Position numbers and translations under genes: made by a program. Below, piece by piece: positions 40,458 through 49,596 of a DNA stretch of 64,000 bases. The DNA is from CADEEX01 sp964577955. GTDB taxonomy: Bacteria > Acidobacteriota > Vicinamibacteria > Vicinamibacterales > CAVVIG01. Position 1 is the first letter of the stretch, and each line of letters starts with the position of its first letter. The notes under the pieces are model-generated. The model had not been told where the DNA came from. It was given only the letters and a program-made list of their open reading frames with translations, and did no database searches. Where the stretch lies: positions 1 through 64,000 of the forward strand of contig CAZOAZ010000019.1 in NCBI GenBank assembly GCA_964577955.1. The letters run 5' to 3'.

Positions 40458-41656
40458 GCCACGTCCTTCACCGGCGTGAGCGGAGAGTCGACGGCGAGCG
40501 CCCCGCAGGCGCGTCTGGTTTTCTCGAGGTACGCTTCGTAGCTGTACTTCGTTTCCGCCAGGTGTTGAGCGGCCCGTCCGATCGCCGCGGCGCGCTGTGG
40601 GTCGGCCAGCGCGGCCAGGATCCCGCCTCCGAACTCCGCCGCGCTCACGCCCGTCAAGATCGCCGTCTCGTCGTCGAGCACTTGCGTATGGGTCAACAGC
40701 CGTGTCGCGACGATCGGCTTGCCGGATCGCAGGTACTGGTAAATCTTCAACGGCGTATTGGTGCCGCGCGAGCGGGGCGACACGAGGACGTCGCAGGCGC
40801 GCAGGTAGGCCGGAATCTCCGCCGCCGGACGTTCGCCCGCGAAGACCGTCACGTCGCCGATGCCGGCGGCCTCGGCCTCGGCCCGGAACCGCTCGACTTG
40901 ATCGGGCTTGCCGCCCGCCATGAGCAATCGCGCATCGGGGCGCGATTTGCGGACGACGGCCATGGCCGCGAACAGCAGGTCGAGCCCCTGGTAGGCCTCG
41001 AAGGTTCCGGTGTAGAGGACCATTGGCGCGTTGGGGTCGAGTCCGTAGGTCGTTCGCACGTTCGCCGCGTCGGCGGCCGACGCCTGCTCCTCCGCCGATC
41101 CCGGGGCGTTTTCGATGAGCACGACCTGGGCATCCGGATCGATCTCGCGCACGGTTTCCTCGAGCGAAGGACAGATCACGATGACCACCTTGGATTTGGT
41201 GATCATCAGGCGCTCGATGGCCAGAAACACGCGGCGGATCAGCGCCGAACCGCTGAACGCAAAATTGGTGAGCTGCTGCGGCAGGCTCGAGTGCATGTCG
41301 TAGAGATGCGGCACCCGCAGGCACGCGGCCAGGATGACGCCGATGAGCCCGCCCTCTTCGTGCGAGTGGATCGCGTCGTAGCGGCCCGAGAGCGCCCGGC
41401 GCACGGCCGTCAGCGTCAGGCTCGCATCGAGTGGCAGTTTGGCCAGCGACGGGCCGATCTTCACGCGGTGGACGAACGGCGGGCGCATCGCCCGAAACAC
41501 GCGAAGTCCCGGCATCGAGACATCGCTGCCGAACGGATAGGTGACCAGATCGACCCGATGACCGAGCGCGGTCATCGCCCGGATGCGATGAAATTCACTA
41601 AATGGCGTGCCCCGCGGCTCGAAGAACGGCTCCGGGGCAATCATCAGAATGCGCAT
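40454..41656 (-). CDS. GT4 glycosyltransferase
   Basis: 400 residues from ATG 41656. GT-B fold: 'MRILMIAPEPFFEPRGTP' at the start with a Gly-rich acceptor loop, 'HSHEEGGLIG' and in the C-terminal half 'VLYTGTFEAYQGLDLL', 'PRSRGTNTPLKIYQYLRSGKPIVAT', the GT4 donor-binding region (shown in part; the E-X7-E motif is modified to 'TPLKIYQY'). It would add a sugar to a lipid-linked glycan in the cytoplasm. It heads the coupled four-gene set on this strand and is divergent from a flippase-like gene. Confidence 0.85.
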   Translation of the reverse strand: MRILMIAPEPFFEPRGTPFSEFHRIRAMTALGHRVDLVTYPFGSDVSMPGLRVFRAMRPPFVHRVKIGPSLAKLPLDASLTLTAVRRALSGRYDAIHSHEEGGLIGVILAACLRVPHLYDMHSSLPQQLTNFAFSGSALIRRVFLAIERLMITKSKVVIVICPSLEETVREIDPDAQVVLIENAPGSAEEQASAADAANVRTTYGLDPNAPMVLYTGTFEAYQGLDLLFAAMAVVRKSRPDARLLMAGGKPDQVERFRAEAEAAGIGDVTVFAGERPAAEIPAYLRACDVLVSPRSRGTNTPLKIYQYLRSGKPIVATRLLTHTQVLDDETAILTGVSAAEFGGGILAALADPQRAAAIGRAAQHLAETKYSYEAYLEKTRRACGALAVDSPLTPVKDVA

Positions 41657-41726
41657 CGCGACCAGCGATTTTCGCACGAAATGCCAAGGAAACCGTAGTA
41701 CAGTGGCGGGTCTTCTCCACGCCGGA

Positions 41727-42707
41727 ATGTCCGACACCCACACACGCGCGGCTGCGGGACGTCGCTACGCGCTCACAGCTGCCAAGATCCTGATCAGCGT
41801 TCTGCTGCTCGGATTTCTGTTTTCCCGCATCGACGTCGGCCGTCTCTGGGCGAGCGCACGCAAGGCGTCGGTGCCATGGCTCGTCACCGCGCTGGCCTTC
41901 TACACGCTCAACATGGTCGCGAGCGCCTGGCGGTGGGGCCTGCTGCTCGACGCCCAACGGATTCGCGTCCCGTTCCGCCGTCTCTTCGGTTCGCTCCTTG
42001 TCGGCGGCTTCTTCAACAACTTCCTGCCGAGCAACATCGGCGGCGACGTGTTCCGGATTCGCGATACGTCGCATGCTGCCCACTCGCGAACCATCGCGAC
42101 CGTGGTCGTGCTCACCGATCGCGGCATCGGGCTGCTCGCGCTGGTCCTGATCGCCGCGGTGGGCGCCACCGCCGCGGTGCAGATGCACGGCGGCGACAGC
42201 GCGCCGATCTGGCCGGCGTGGTTGTGGGGCGTGTTTCTGCTTGGGACCGCGATTGCCGCGCCGGCGATGTACTCGCCGGCCGGCGTGGCCCGCCTCCTGC
42301 GGCCGCTGACGGTCCTCCACCCTGAGTGGGTGGGCGGCAAGATCGAGACGATGGCCGGCGTGCTCGACGGCTACCGGCGGAAACCGTCCTCGGTCCTCGG
42401 CTGTTTCGCCGGCGCCCTGGTCGTGCAGGCGCTGGTGATCATCTTCTATCTCGCGATTGTCTACTCGCTCAGCATTCCGATCCGGCCCTGGGATCTCGCG
42501 GTGATCGTCCCGCTTTCGATCGTCGTCCAGATGCTGCCGGTGTCGGTGAACGGCTTCGGCGTCCGCGAAGCCACGTTTTCGTTCTATTTCTCCCGCATCG
42601 GTCTGCCGATCGAATCCGCGATTCTGCTGTCGCTGGTCGGCGCCGGCCTGATGATGCTGTTCTCGCTCTCAGGCGCCGCCGTCTGGTTCTCGCGTACTCA
42701 CCACTAG
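41727..42707 (+). CDS. Flippase-like membrane protein (LPG synthase TM family)
   Basis: 326 residues from ATG 41727 with about eight membrane segments. 'FNNFLPSNIGGDVFRI' and 'MLPVSVNGFGVREATF' are the conserved patterns of the UPF0104/lysylphosphatidylglycerol-synthase-TM (AglD-like) family. Members move or modify lipids and lipid-linked sugars. Two relatives occur in this window (50754 and the N-terminal half of 56803). The next gene starts four bases later. Confidence 0.85.
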   Translation: MSDTHTRAAAGRRYALTAAKILISVLLLGFLFSRIDVGRLWASARKASVPWLVTALAFYTLNMVASAWRWGLLLDAQRIRVPFRRLFGSLLVGGFFNNFLPSNIGGDVFRIRDTSHAAHSRTIATVVVLTDRGIGLLALVLIAAVGATAAVQMHGGDSAPIWPAWLWGVFLLGTAIAAPAMYSPAGVARLLRPLTVLHPEWVGGKIETMAGVLDGYRRKPSSVLGCFAGALVVQALVIIFYLAIVYSLSIPIRPWDLAVIVPLSIVVQMLPVSVNGFGVREATFSFYFSRIGLPIESAILLSLVGAGLMMLFSLSGAAVWFSRTHH

Positions 42708-42711
42708 GGCC

Positions 42712-43890
42712 ATGGCGACCCGGAATCCCCTGGCCATGCAGCGCGCCTACTGGATCGTCCTCGGCCGCGACGCCACGGCGCTCGAAATCGAAATCGAAAC
42801 CCGCGGTCACCTGAACCGCGATCAACTGACGCTGCTGCACGGCCTGCTCTCGTCGCGCGAGTTTCAGCGGCGGCGCCGGGCCTGGCAACGTGGCGACGAG
42901 CCGCAGGGCGACCCGCATGCGCTCGAGCGCGCGCTCGTGAACCTCGGCCCGGACGATCTCTTCGTTCGCCTCGTCTACGAGTCGCTGCTGGGACGCCACG
43001 CCGACGAGGGCGGCGCGCGTCACTATCAACAGGCGCTGGCCGGCGGCACGCGCCGCTACGACGTCGTCCGGGCGTTGGCGCTGTCGGACGAATTCGAGCG
43101 CCGCTGGCGAGCGGTCCCGCGCGACACACAGCTCTGCGAGCTCGCCAACCCGGCGAAGTGGGACAACGAGGACTGGCTCGAGATTCTCCGCAGCCTGGGG
43201 CTCTCGGATGACAAGCTCGCCATGCACCGCAAGCCGTACGAGTTCACGCAGTTCCTCTACGGCTGTCAGCGGCTTGGCGTGCTTCGAGACGACGCCGCGT
43301 TCTTGAGCGTCGGCGCCGGTCACGAGCTGATTCTGTACTGGCTCGCGAACCACGTCGGCCGGATCGTCGCGACCGACATGTACGAAGGGGTCTGGCAGGG
43401 ACTCTGCGCCCGCGAAGGCGACCCGTCGGTCCTGCACGACCCGGATCAGTTCGCGCCGTTTCCGTACAAACGCGAGGCGCTGACGTTCCTCAAGATGGAC
43501 GGCCGTGCGCTCGAGTTTCCCGATGCGACCTTCGACGTCACCTATTCGCTCTCGTCGATCGAGCACTTCGGCGGGATGGCCGGTGCGAGCCAGACGATTC
43601 GCGAGATGGCCCGGGTCCTGAAGCCCGGTGGCATTCTCGGGCTCGCCACGGAGTATGTCGTCTCGGGTCCCGCCCACGACGAAACCTTTCAGCCACACGA
43701 ACTGCACGAGCTCATTGCGCAGTCGGGTCTCGCCCTGGTCGAGCCGATCGATGAATTCGTGTGGCGGCGGTATCAAACCGAGCCGGTCGACGCGCTGATC
43801 AATCCGTATCAGGCACCGCACATGCTGGTTCGCATGGACGAGACCGTCTTCACTTCGGTGATGGTGTTTCTGCGGAAGGAACCATCCTGA
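42712..43890 (+). CDS. DUF4214 domain fused to a methyltransferase
   Basis: 392 residues. Around residues 1-130 there are one or two DUF4214-type units: 'MQRAYWIVLGRDATALEIE' and the clearer 'LVYESLLGRHADEGGARHY'. From about residue 190 a methyltransferase-like domain follows with 'LSVGAGHELILYWLA', 'FDVTYSLSSIEHFGG' and 'RVLKPGGILGLATEY'. DUF4214 often accompanies glycan-acting enzymes and may recognise the substrate. Four bases after the flippase-like gene, so coupled to it. The 3' end overlaps the convergent gene by 41 bases. Confidence 0.82.
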   Translation: MATRNPLAMQRAYWIVLGRDATALEIEIETRGHLNRDQLTLLHGLLSSREFQRRRRAWQRGDEPQGDPHALERALVNLGPDDLFVRLVYESLLGRHADEGGARHYQQALAGGTRRYDVVRALALSDEFERRWRAVPRDTQLCELANPAKWDNEDWLEILRSLGLSDDKLAMHRKPYEFTQFLYGCQRLGVLRDDAAFLSVGAGHELILYWLANHVGRIVATDMYEGVWQGLCAREGDPSVLHDPDQFAPFPYKREALTFLKMDGRALEFPDATFDVTYSLSSIEHFGGMAGASQTIREMARVLKPGGILGLATEYVVSGPAHDETFQPHELHELIAQSGLALVEPIDEFVWRRYQTEPVDALINPYQAPHMLVRMDETVFTSVMVFLRKEPS

Positions 43891-45766
43891 ACCGCAGCTG
43901 GGCGCTCAGGTTCCGGTAGTCGGGATTCTGCGGATCGACGAGGTGCGGGACGAACGCTTCGGTCGCGCGCGTGGAGAGCAGGTAGACGAAATCCCTGGCG
44001 CCGCGCACGCCCGAGGCCGGAACGTTCACCGTCTGGATCTTGTGCGGCTCGAGCGTGACGGTGACCGCTTCCCCGCCCATCGACATCGTCACGACCGTCT
44101 GAATCGGCGACTCGACATCGACGACCAGGTGATCGACCGGCAGCGCCGTTCGCACGATGATGTCGGCGCGGCCCGATCCTGAGACCCACATCCCCTGCGG
44201 CTCCGGCGGCCACGCGTTCTGATCCAGGAAGTACAACAGCATCCCGGTCGGCTGGAGCCGTCCGTGTTCGTCGCGCGGCCCGTACTCCACGCGACCCCGA
44301 AGGGGTTGCGCCAGACGGACCGGCAGGTCGTTGGCGAGCGTCAACTCGACCGGCAGGCGGCGTAGCGGCCCCTTCTCGGCGATCAGCCAGGTGAATTTGG
44401 CAGCAACGAACGGATTGATCAGCAGCTTGCCGACAAAGATCGCGCCGCCAATCCACGCCAGCACGCCCGGCCAGGCCACCGCGGTCGGTGGAATCAGGAA
44501 GAACAGCACCGGATAGACGTTGAAGAAGTAGCGGTTACCGGGCGGACCACCGCCGCCACTCCACGTGATCGGCAAGACGAGCAGCAGGGCCGCTGCCGAA
44601 AGCACCGCGCTGCCGAAAATCGCGAGCCGCCACACATCGCGCCGGGACGGCGAGGCCAGCCACAGACCGATCGCCACCAGCCCCGGGAAGAAATACGGGA
44701 CGAAGCCGAAATGCCGCCCGACGAGGAAGTACTTCACGTTGAGGGCGAAGCGGCGCGGGACGTCGGCGCTCAGCAATACGCTCTGCGCCGCCGCGCCGGG
44801 ATCGTCGATGACGCCGCCGCCCAGCTGATCCCAGCGCAGGTTCGAGGCGTCGAACGGAAAGTTGGCGACGAACGTCTTGCGGTCGCCGGCCTGATAGTTG
44901 AACTCACCCGACACCGCCGCGTTGACCACGAAGCCGAGCGACGCCAGCGCCACCGCCGTCGCGCCGACCAGTACGCCGTCGCGCCACTGGCGCCGCAGCC
45001 AGAGGACGATGACGGGCGGCGCGACCAGCAGCGCGACCGGCAGCGGTTTCGAGTACGTGCCGATGCCAAGCAGGACGGCCGCCGCGTAGTTCGTCCATCG
45101 CCCCGACAGCCAGGTGCCGGGCGCCACTTCCTTGTAGAGCCATAGGAAGAACGCCAGGAACACCAGCGCGAAATTGAAGATCTCCGGCATCAGGAACACA
45201 CCGTAGACCGGCAGGACCGACGCGCCAAGGAACGCGCTCGTGAGCGTCGCCGCGACGAGCGGCGGCGACTGTGCGGCAAGGAACGAGTAGGCGGCCAGAC
45301 CGACGAGCCCCAGCAGCAGGACCTGGAACAGCAACATGCCGTTCAGCCCGAGGAGCCAGATGAACGGCCCGGCGGCGAGCGGATAGGCGATCGCCTTGCC
45401 GAAGTAGAGCCGGCCTTGATCCGGGTCTTCGCGCTTCGTGAGGTGCAGGAACGGCGGGCTGGCGTTCAGGCGCACCTTCAGCACCTTGCCGCGCTTCAGA
45501 AAGATGCCGTCGGGGCCGGCGTGATAGATGCCCGCGAACCGCTCGAGATCTTTCTTCTCGAACGCCAGATCGCGGTCGTACGCCACGCTCAGCGCCGCGG
45601 CGACATAGGTGGCCTCGTCGCTCTTGATTCCGTATCCGGTCCGCACGACGTCGACCGACATGGCCACCGCGGCCGCGATGACAAACACGATCACGCCGAC
45701 GACCGCCGGACCGTGGTGAATCGACAATTCGCGAACCGGTCGAGCCCAGCGGGTCTCACCCTTCAC
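43850..45766 (-). CDS. GT-C-like membrane glycosyltransferase
   Basis: 638 residues from GTG 45766 (GTGA overlap with the GT4 gene upstream). About eleven membrane segments occupy residues 20-450, followed by a soluble domain rich in beta strands. The first outer loop has 'GYGIKSDEATYVAAAL' with an Asp-Glu pair in the position expected for GT-C enzymes. Related by architecture to the larger protein at 54115. Donor and acceptor unknown. Confidence 0.75.
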   Translation of the reverse strand: MKGETRWARPVRELSIHHGPAVVGVIVFVIAAAVAMSVDVVRTGYGIKSDEATYVAAALSVAYDRDLAFEKKDLERFAGIYHAGPDGIFLKRGKVLKVRLNASPPFLHLTKREDPDQGRLYFGKAIAYPLAAGPFIWLLGLNGMLLFQVLLLGLVGLAAYSFLAAQSPPLVAATLTSAFLGASVLPVYGVFLMPEIFNFALVFLAFFLWLYKEVAPGTWLSGRWTNYAAAVLLGIGTYSKPLPVALLVAPPVIVLWLRRQWRDGVLVGATAVALASLGFVVNAAVSGEFNYQAGDRKTFVANFPFDASNLRWDQLGGGVIDDPGAAAQSVLLSADVPRRFALNVKYFLVGRHFGFVPYFFPGLVAIGLWLASPSRRDVWRLAIFGSAVLSAAALLLVLPITWSGGGGPPGNRYFFNVYPVLFFLIPPTAVAWPGVLAWIGGAIFVGKLLINPFVAAKFTWLIAEKGPLRRLPVELTLANDLPVRLAQPLRGRVEYGPRDEHGRLQPTGMLLYFLDQNAWPPEPQGMWVSGSGRADIIVRTALPVDHLVVDVESPIQTVVTMSMGGEAVTVTLEPHKIQTVNVPASGVRGARDFVYLLSTRATEAFVPHLVDPQNPDYRNLSAQLRFRMVPSAETPSPK

Positions 45767-46965
45767 GCCGAGGTCCCCGATCTGAGAAAGGACAGATCCG
45801 ATCGGATCGCACCCTGGCGCTTCGTCTTTCGCGACACCTCGTGCAGCAGTCGATACAACCGCTCCATCTTGCGCACGAACGCGTCGATGTCGTAGGTGCG
45901 GCCGCTGCGGCGGGCGTTGGCGCCGAGCCGTTCACGCTCGGCTGGATGGTCCATGGCCCACACGATCTTCTCGGCCAGCGCGCGGGCATCGCGCTTGTGG
46001 ACGATCATCGCATCATGATCGGCGGTCAGGATGTCCAGCAGTCCGTCCGCATCGGTCGACACGATCGGCTTCCCCATCGCCAGGGCCTCGAACGCGGTGA
46101 TCGGCGTGCCTTCCCACAACGACGGAAAGACGCTCAGATCGAACGCGGACAGCGTCGCCGCGACATCACGCTTGAAGCCGGCAAAGACGAACCGATCACC
46201 GAGGGCCAGCGCCTCGGCCTGGCGCTGCAGATCGCCGAGGAGCGGCCCCTCTCCCACCAGGAAGAAGCGTGCGTTCGGCCGCTCGCGGGTGACGTGGACC
46301 GCGGCGTCGACCAGATACGAATTGCCTTTCGAGTCATGGAGACGCGTGATCGTGCCGATCGCGAACTCCCCGTCCCGCACCCCAAGGTCCCGCCGGGCTT
46401 CGGCGATTTCGGCTGCGGAGCGCGGCCGGCTGAACTCGTCGAGCGGCACGCCCAGATACACCACCTTGACGCGGTCCGCCGGAATCTTGCGGGCCCCGAC
46501 GACGAAGTCGTAGGTGCTCTTTGAGACCGCCAGCGCGATGTCGGTGAACGGCGCCAGCAGGCGATCGGCAATCTGCTGAAACCAGGGCGTGCTCGTCAGG
46601 TTCGCGTGCTCGTGAACGATGGTCGGGATGCCGCGCAACGCACCGGCCAGACGGCCGAACGTCGTCGCGCCGTAGCCATGCAGGTGCAGGACATCGATCT
46701 TCTTCGCATCGACGATCCTCAGGAGCGCGGGCAGGGTCATCGGGTCGAACTTCGAACGCTCGAGGTAGGTGATGTCGACGCCGAGCGCGTCGAGCGTTTC
46801 CTCGGACAGATCCTTCTTTCGCAGGCTCACCAGCGCGACGCGGGCGACCGCGGGATCGAAACGCGGAATCATCCAGCTGAACAGTCGTTTGACGCCATGC
46901 ATCCGCGATCCCTCCCATCCGAGGTGATCGCAGACCTGCAGCACGTTGAGGGGTCGGTCGGTCAT
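45763..46965 (-). CDS. GT4 glycosyltransferase
   Basis: 400 residues from ATG 46965. GT-B fold with 'VLQVCDHLGWEGSRMHGVKR' positions at the N-terminus, 'HLHGYGATTFGRLAG', and the GT4 donor site 'VFPSLWEGTPITAFEALAMGKPIVST' (parts), with Glu at both ends of E-X7-E. Retaining glycosyltransferase acting on lipid-linked sugars. It overlaps the downstream GT-C gene by four bases. An upstream in-frame TTG at 47010 would add 15 residues without family support. Confidence 0.88.
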   Translation of the reverse strand: MTDRPLNVLQVCDHLGWEGSRMHGVKRLFSWMIPRFDPAVARVALVSLRKKDLSEETLDALGVDITYLERSKFDPMTLPALLRIVDAKKIDVLHLHGYGATTFGRLAGALRGIPTIVHEHANLTSTPWFQQIADRLLAPFTDIALAVSKSTYDFVVGARKIPADRVKVVYLGVPLDEFSRPRSAAEIAEARRDLGVRDGEFAIGTITRLHDSKGNSYLVDAAVHVTRERPNARFFLVGEGPLLGDLQRQAEALALGDRFVFAGFKRDVAATLSAFDLSVFPSLWEGTPITAFEALAMGKPIVSTDADGLLDILTADHDAMIVHKRDARALAEKIVWAMDHPAERERLGANARRSGRTYDIDAFVRKMERLYRLLHEVSRKTKRQGAIRSDLSFLRSGTSA

Positions 46966-47134
46966 CGTTTCGAAGGGTCGAGCGTACCCGAAATGAAATC
47001 CAATTGACAAAACCGTTCGGGGCCCGCTGGCATCTGGCGCCCTGGGACCCGGGAATCCGTGAGAAATCGCCAGCCGGGGGATGGAACAAGGCTCGCAATA
47101 CTCGGGTTAGCGAGAAGACCCGGTAATAAGGATC

Positions 47135-47164
47135 TTGACAGTGCTGTACACGGTTCCGTACACT
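47135..47164 (+). promoter_or_regulatory. Strong sigma-70-like promoter before the lipoprotein gene
   Basis: Perfect TTGACA (47135-47140), 18-base spacer, TACACT (47159-47164). It lies in the 367-base gap between the GT4 and the lipoprotein; the rest of the gap shows only the hairpin at 47304. Confidence 0.65.
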
Positions 47165-47303
47165 TTTGCCCTCTTCCTCGCAAGTCCGGTGGTCGGGCTC
47201 CCCAGCTCCGGCCGCGCCTCGTTTCGACGCGAAAAACAAGACTCGGCGTTAAAGCACGCGGCCCTCGTGTCCGATAGCACGAGCGAGCCCGCCGAGTCGT
47301 TTT

Positions 47304-47321
47304 GTACCGCGTGAGCGGTAC
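47304..47321 (+). promoter_or_regulatory. Hairpin next to the lipoprotein start
   Basis: GTACCGC-GTGA-GCGGTAC, a 7-bp perfect stem, ends 11 bases before the ATG, in the place of a ribosome-binding site. It could modulate translation of the roughly 165-base leader. Confidence 0.45.
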
Positions 47322-47332
47322 GGATCTGGTCC

Positions 47333-48478
47333 ATGAAGAGAGTTCTTGTCGCCGTTCTCGCATCTCCGCTGTTGTTGCTGGCCGGATGCGCCACGCAGAA
47401 AACGTCGAACCCGCTCAGCCCGACCGTCGCCGGGCCGATGGAGGGCGTCGACATCACCGCGCCGAATCTCCTGATTCCCGGGAACAGCGCCGAGATCTCC
47501 GGCAACAGCCAGCCACTGACGCTGACGATTGAAAACTCCGCGACCAACAGCCCACGTCCGCTGACCTACTCGTTCCAGCTGGCCTCCGACGTCGCCTTCA
47601 ACAACGTCGTCTTCAGCCGGGACGACGTGGCGCCTGGACCTGACGGCAGAACATCGCTGCGACTGCCGGACGCCGTCACGAGCGGCCGCGTCTACTTCTG
47701 GCGCGCCCGGGCGCAGGACGGGGCCAACACCGGACCGTACTCGACACCGGTCGCGTTCAATCTCTTCACCCCAGTCGCGTTCGAGAAGCCGACTCCGCTT
47801 TCGCCGGTTGGCAATCAGCTGCTCACGTCTCTCTCGACCGAATTCCGGTTCCGGAATGCGCCGCACGTCGGAAACCCCGTCAACGTCAGCTACCTGCTCG
47901 AACTGGCCACGAACGACACCTTCGCGAACAAGATTCTCGTCTGGCAGCTCGACGAAACGCCGAACGAGACGAAATTCACCTCTGGGAACCTGCCGCCAGG
48001 CACGCAGATCTTCTGGCACGTCCGCGCGTATGAAACCTCGACCGGCCCATGGTCGGACACCGCGGTCTTTCGAACGCCGGTGCCTGTCGTGGCCCCGCCG
48101 CCGAGCACCGGCACGCCCGGGTCGCCCTGTGGTCCTCCGTATCCGAGCGCCGGCCCGGTCATCGTCGCCTGCGTCGAACGCCAGTATCCGGAGAAGATCG
48201 CGCCGGTCGGCTCGCTCCACGAACGCGATGCCAACATGGCCTTCCTGCGCGACCGCGTCATCGAAACCGGCATCTGCGGCGGGCTCGATCTGGCGCAGAA
48301 CCGCAAACAGAGCGGGGCGATGAGCATCGACGCCATCGTCTACCGCCACGGCGGGATCGACGACGTGATCGACATCGGCTTCCAGTACGACTCGCCGGAG
48401 CAGGTGCTGCACCTGCAGTGGATCACAGTGAACGGACCGGCAGGCTACACGCCGATACCGAGGCCTACCTGTCGGTAG
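47333..48478 (+). CDS. Lipoprotein with FN3-like domains
   Basis: 381 residues. Lipoprotein signal ending 'LLLLAGC|ATQ'. Two fibronectin type III/Ig-like units at about 45-145 and 150-250 end in 'VYFWRARAQDG' and 'IFWHVRAYETSTGPW'. A Pro/Thr-rich linker leads to a C-terminal domain with Cys residues in 'GSPCGPP', 'VACVERQ', 'GICGG' and the final 'PTCR'. Exported binding or scaffold protein; the paralogous FN3 design occurs in the lipoprotein at 10253. The ligand is unknown. Closed by a strong bidirectional terminator. Confidence 0.75.
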   Translation: MKRVLVAVLASPLLLLAGCATQKTSNPLSPTVAGPMEGVDITAPNLLIPGNSAEISGNSQPLTLTIENSATNSPRPLTYSFQLASDVAFNNVVFSRDDVAPGPDGRTSLRLPDAVTSGRVYFWRARAQDGANTGPYSTPVAFNLFTPVAFEKPTPLSPVGNQLLTSLSTEFRFRNAPHVGNPVNVSYLLELATNDTFANKILVWQLDETPNETKFTSGNLPPGTQIFWHVRAYETSTGPWSDTAVFRTPVPVVAPPPSTGTPGSPCGPPYPSAGPVIVACVERQYPEKIAPVGSLHERDANMAFLRDRVIETGICGGLDLAQNRKQSGAMSIDAIVYRHGGIDDVIDIGFQYDSPEQVLHLQWITVNGPAGYTPIPRPTCR

Positions 48479-48481
48479 GCC

Positions 48482-48645
48482 GGGTTCGGAAGGTTCGAAG
48501 GGTTCGGTCGGTTCGGACGGTTCTAGGTTCTAAAAACAAAAGGCGGGTTCGTGGAGTAGCCACGAACCCGCCTTTGCTGTCTTAGAACCCTAGAACTCAG
48601 AACCTCTCGAACCCACCGAACCCTTCGAACCTACCGAACCCGTGG
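48482..48645. repeat. Nested inverted repeat of GGTTCG units
   Basis: The left arm (48482-48531) consists of degenerate GGTTCGnn units; the right arm (about 48582-48642) is nearly its reverse complement. Together they bracket the terminator at 48539-48575. The whole could fold into one long stem with an inner hairpin. Confidence 0.8.
48539..48575. terminator. Bidirectional terminator
   Basis: A perfect 16-bp stem, AAAGGCGGGTTCGTGG with its complement, loop AGTAG, A-run on the left and T-run on the right. It separates the lipoprotein from the convergent outer-membrane protein. Confidence 0.88.
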
Positions 48646-48671
48646 GGCCGGCGCGAGAGCCGGACCCACAA

Positions 48672-49418
48672 TTAGAAACGAATCCGGATGCCGACACCGC
48701 CCTGGAAGCCGCCCCAGGCCACGTCGGTAACGCTGTCCAGGTCGACCTTCCCGCCCGCGTACTGCAGCAGGATGCCCACGCCGATCATCTTGTTGACCAT
48801 ATAAGTGCCGTCGAACGAGGCGTTGACACCGATGCCGGTCTTCTTCTCCGACACGAACTGCGCCGTGATGTTCTGCGTCCCGGGTGCGCCAGTTCCCGGC
48901 GTGACGTCGGCGGCGCTTGCCGTGACCAGATCCTGCGAGACCTGAGCAATGGAGGGTCCGATCGACAGGGCGACATCGATCTTGTCGTTGACCGGGAAGT
49001 ACCAGCTGGCCTTGATGTGGAGCCCGACTTCCTTGCGCTTCAGCGCGTCGGCATCGACGGTGACCGTCCGGTTCTGTCCGAACACCAGCGGCGACGGGAT
49101 CACGGCGGTCATTTGCCCGGTCCCGGTGCTCTGGAAATATGAAAACGACGCGCCGACCGTCATCTCGTGCCAGACACGGTAGCCGCCGCCGATGTCGAAG
49201 TACGCACCGTTCGACACATGGTTCGTCGAGTTGATGGAGGCGTCTTCCTGGTAGATGGTGAACGTCGAGCTCGAGGCCAAATCGCGACGCTGCGGCTGGG
49301 CGGCGACGTTGAACGTAATGAACTGCTTGGGAGCCGTCACGCTCTGAGCTTCAGCCGCCGACCCGGCCGCCAGCACGACGGCAACCGTGCCCAACATCGC
49401 TTTCGTGGTCTTCATCAT
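48672..49418 (-). CDS. Outer-membrane beta-barrel protein
   Basis: 248 residues from ATG 49418 (or the next codon, ATG 49415). Signal peptide to 'AAEAQS'. Alternating strands ('GAYFDIGGGYRVW', 'MTVGASFSYFQS', 'EVGLHIKASWYFPV', 'GIGVNASFDGTYMV') end in 'GGVGIRIRF', with a C-terminal Phe. OmpW/OmpX-like eight- to ten-stranded barrel. A 7-bp hairpin (GCGGAGA/TCTCCGC, 49442-49458) lies in its leader. Function unknown. Confidence 0.75.
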   Translation of the reverse strand: MMKTTKAMLGTVAVVLAAGSAAEAQSVTAPKQFITFNVAAQPQRRDLASSSTFTIYQEDASINSTNHVSNGAYFDIGGGYRVWHEMTVGASFSYFQSTGTGQMTAVIPSPLVFGQNRTVTVDADALKRKEVGLHIKASWYFPVNDKIDVALSIGPSIAQVSQDLVTASAADVTPGTGAPGTQNITAQFVSEKKTGIGVNASFDGTYMVNKMIGVGILLQYAGGKVDLDSVTDVAWGGFQGGVGIRIRF

Positions 49419-49596
49419 CGATACAGTCCTCGCGTGAAAAAGCGGAGAAAGTCTCCGCGACACAGCCCTTCGGGTTGTCTTGCCTCGATTCCTGACTGAG
49501 TGTCGCGTCGGGGCCGACGCGCGTAGAATCCTAACACGGTCAAGGGGTTTCATCACGCCCGGTGACTCGCCGATGTACAATCCCTTCTGACTCGAA

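Noticed and set aside
40458..41324. Extension of the methyltransferase to 542 codons
   Set aside because: The added part is a frame-shifted shadow of the GT4 gene; GTG 40457 with a GTGA overlap is the natural start.
48482..48645. GGTTCGA strings as possible tRNA T-arms
   Set aside because: No acceptor, D or anticodon stems surround them; they are units of an inverted repeat.
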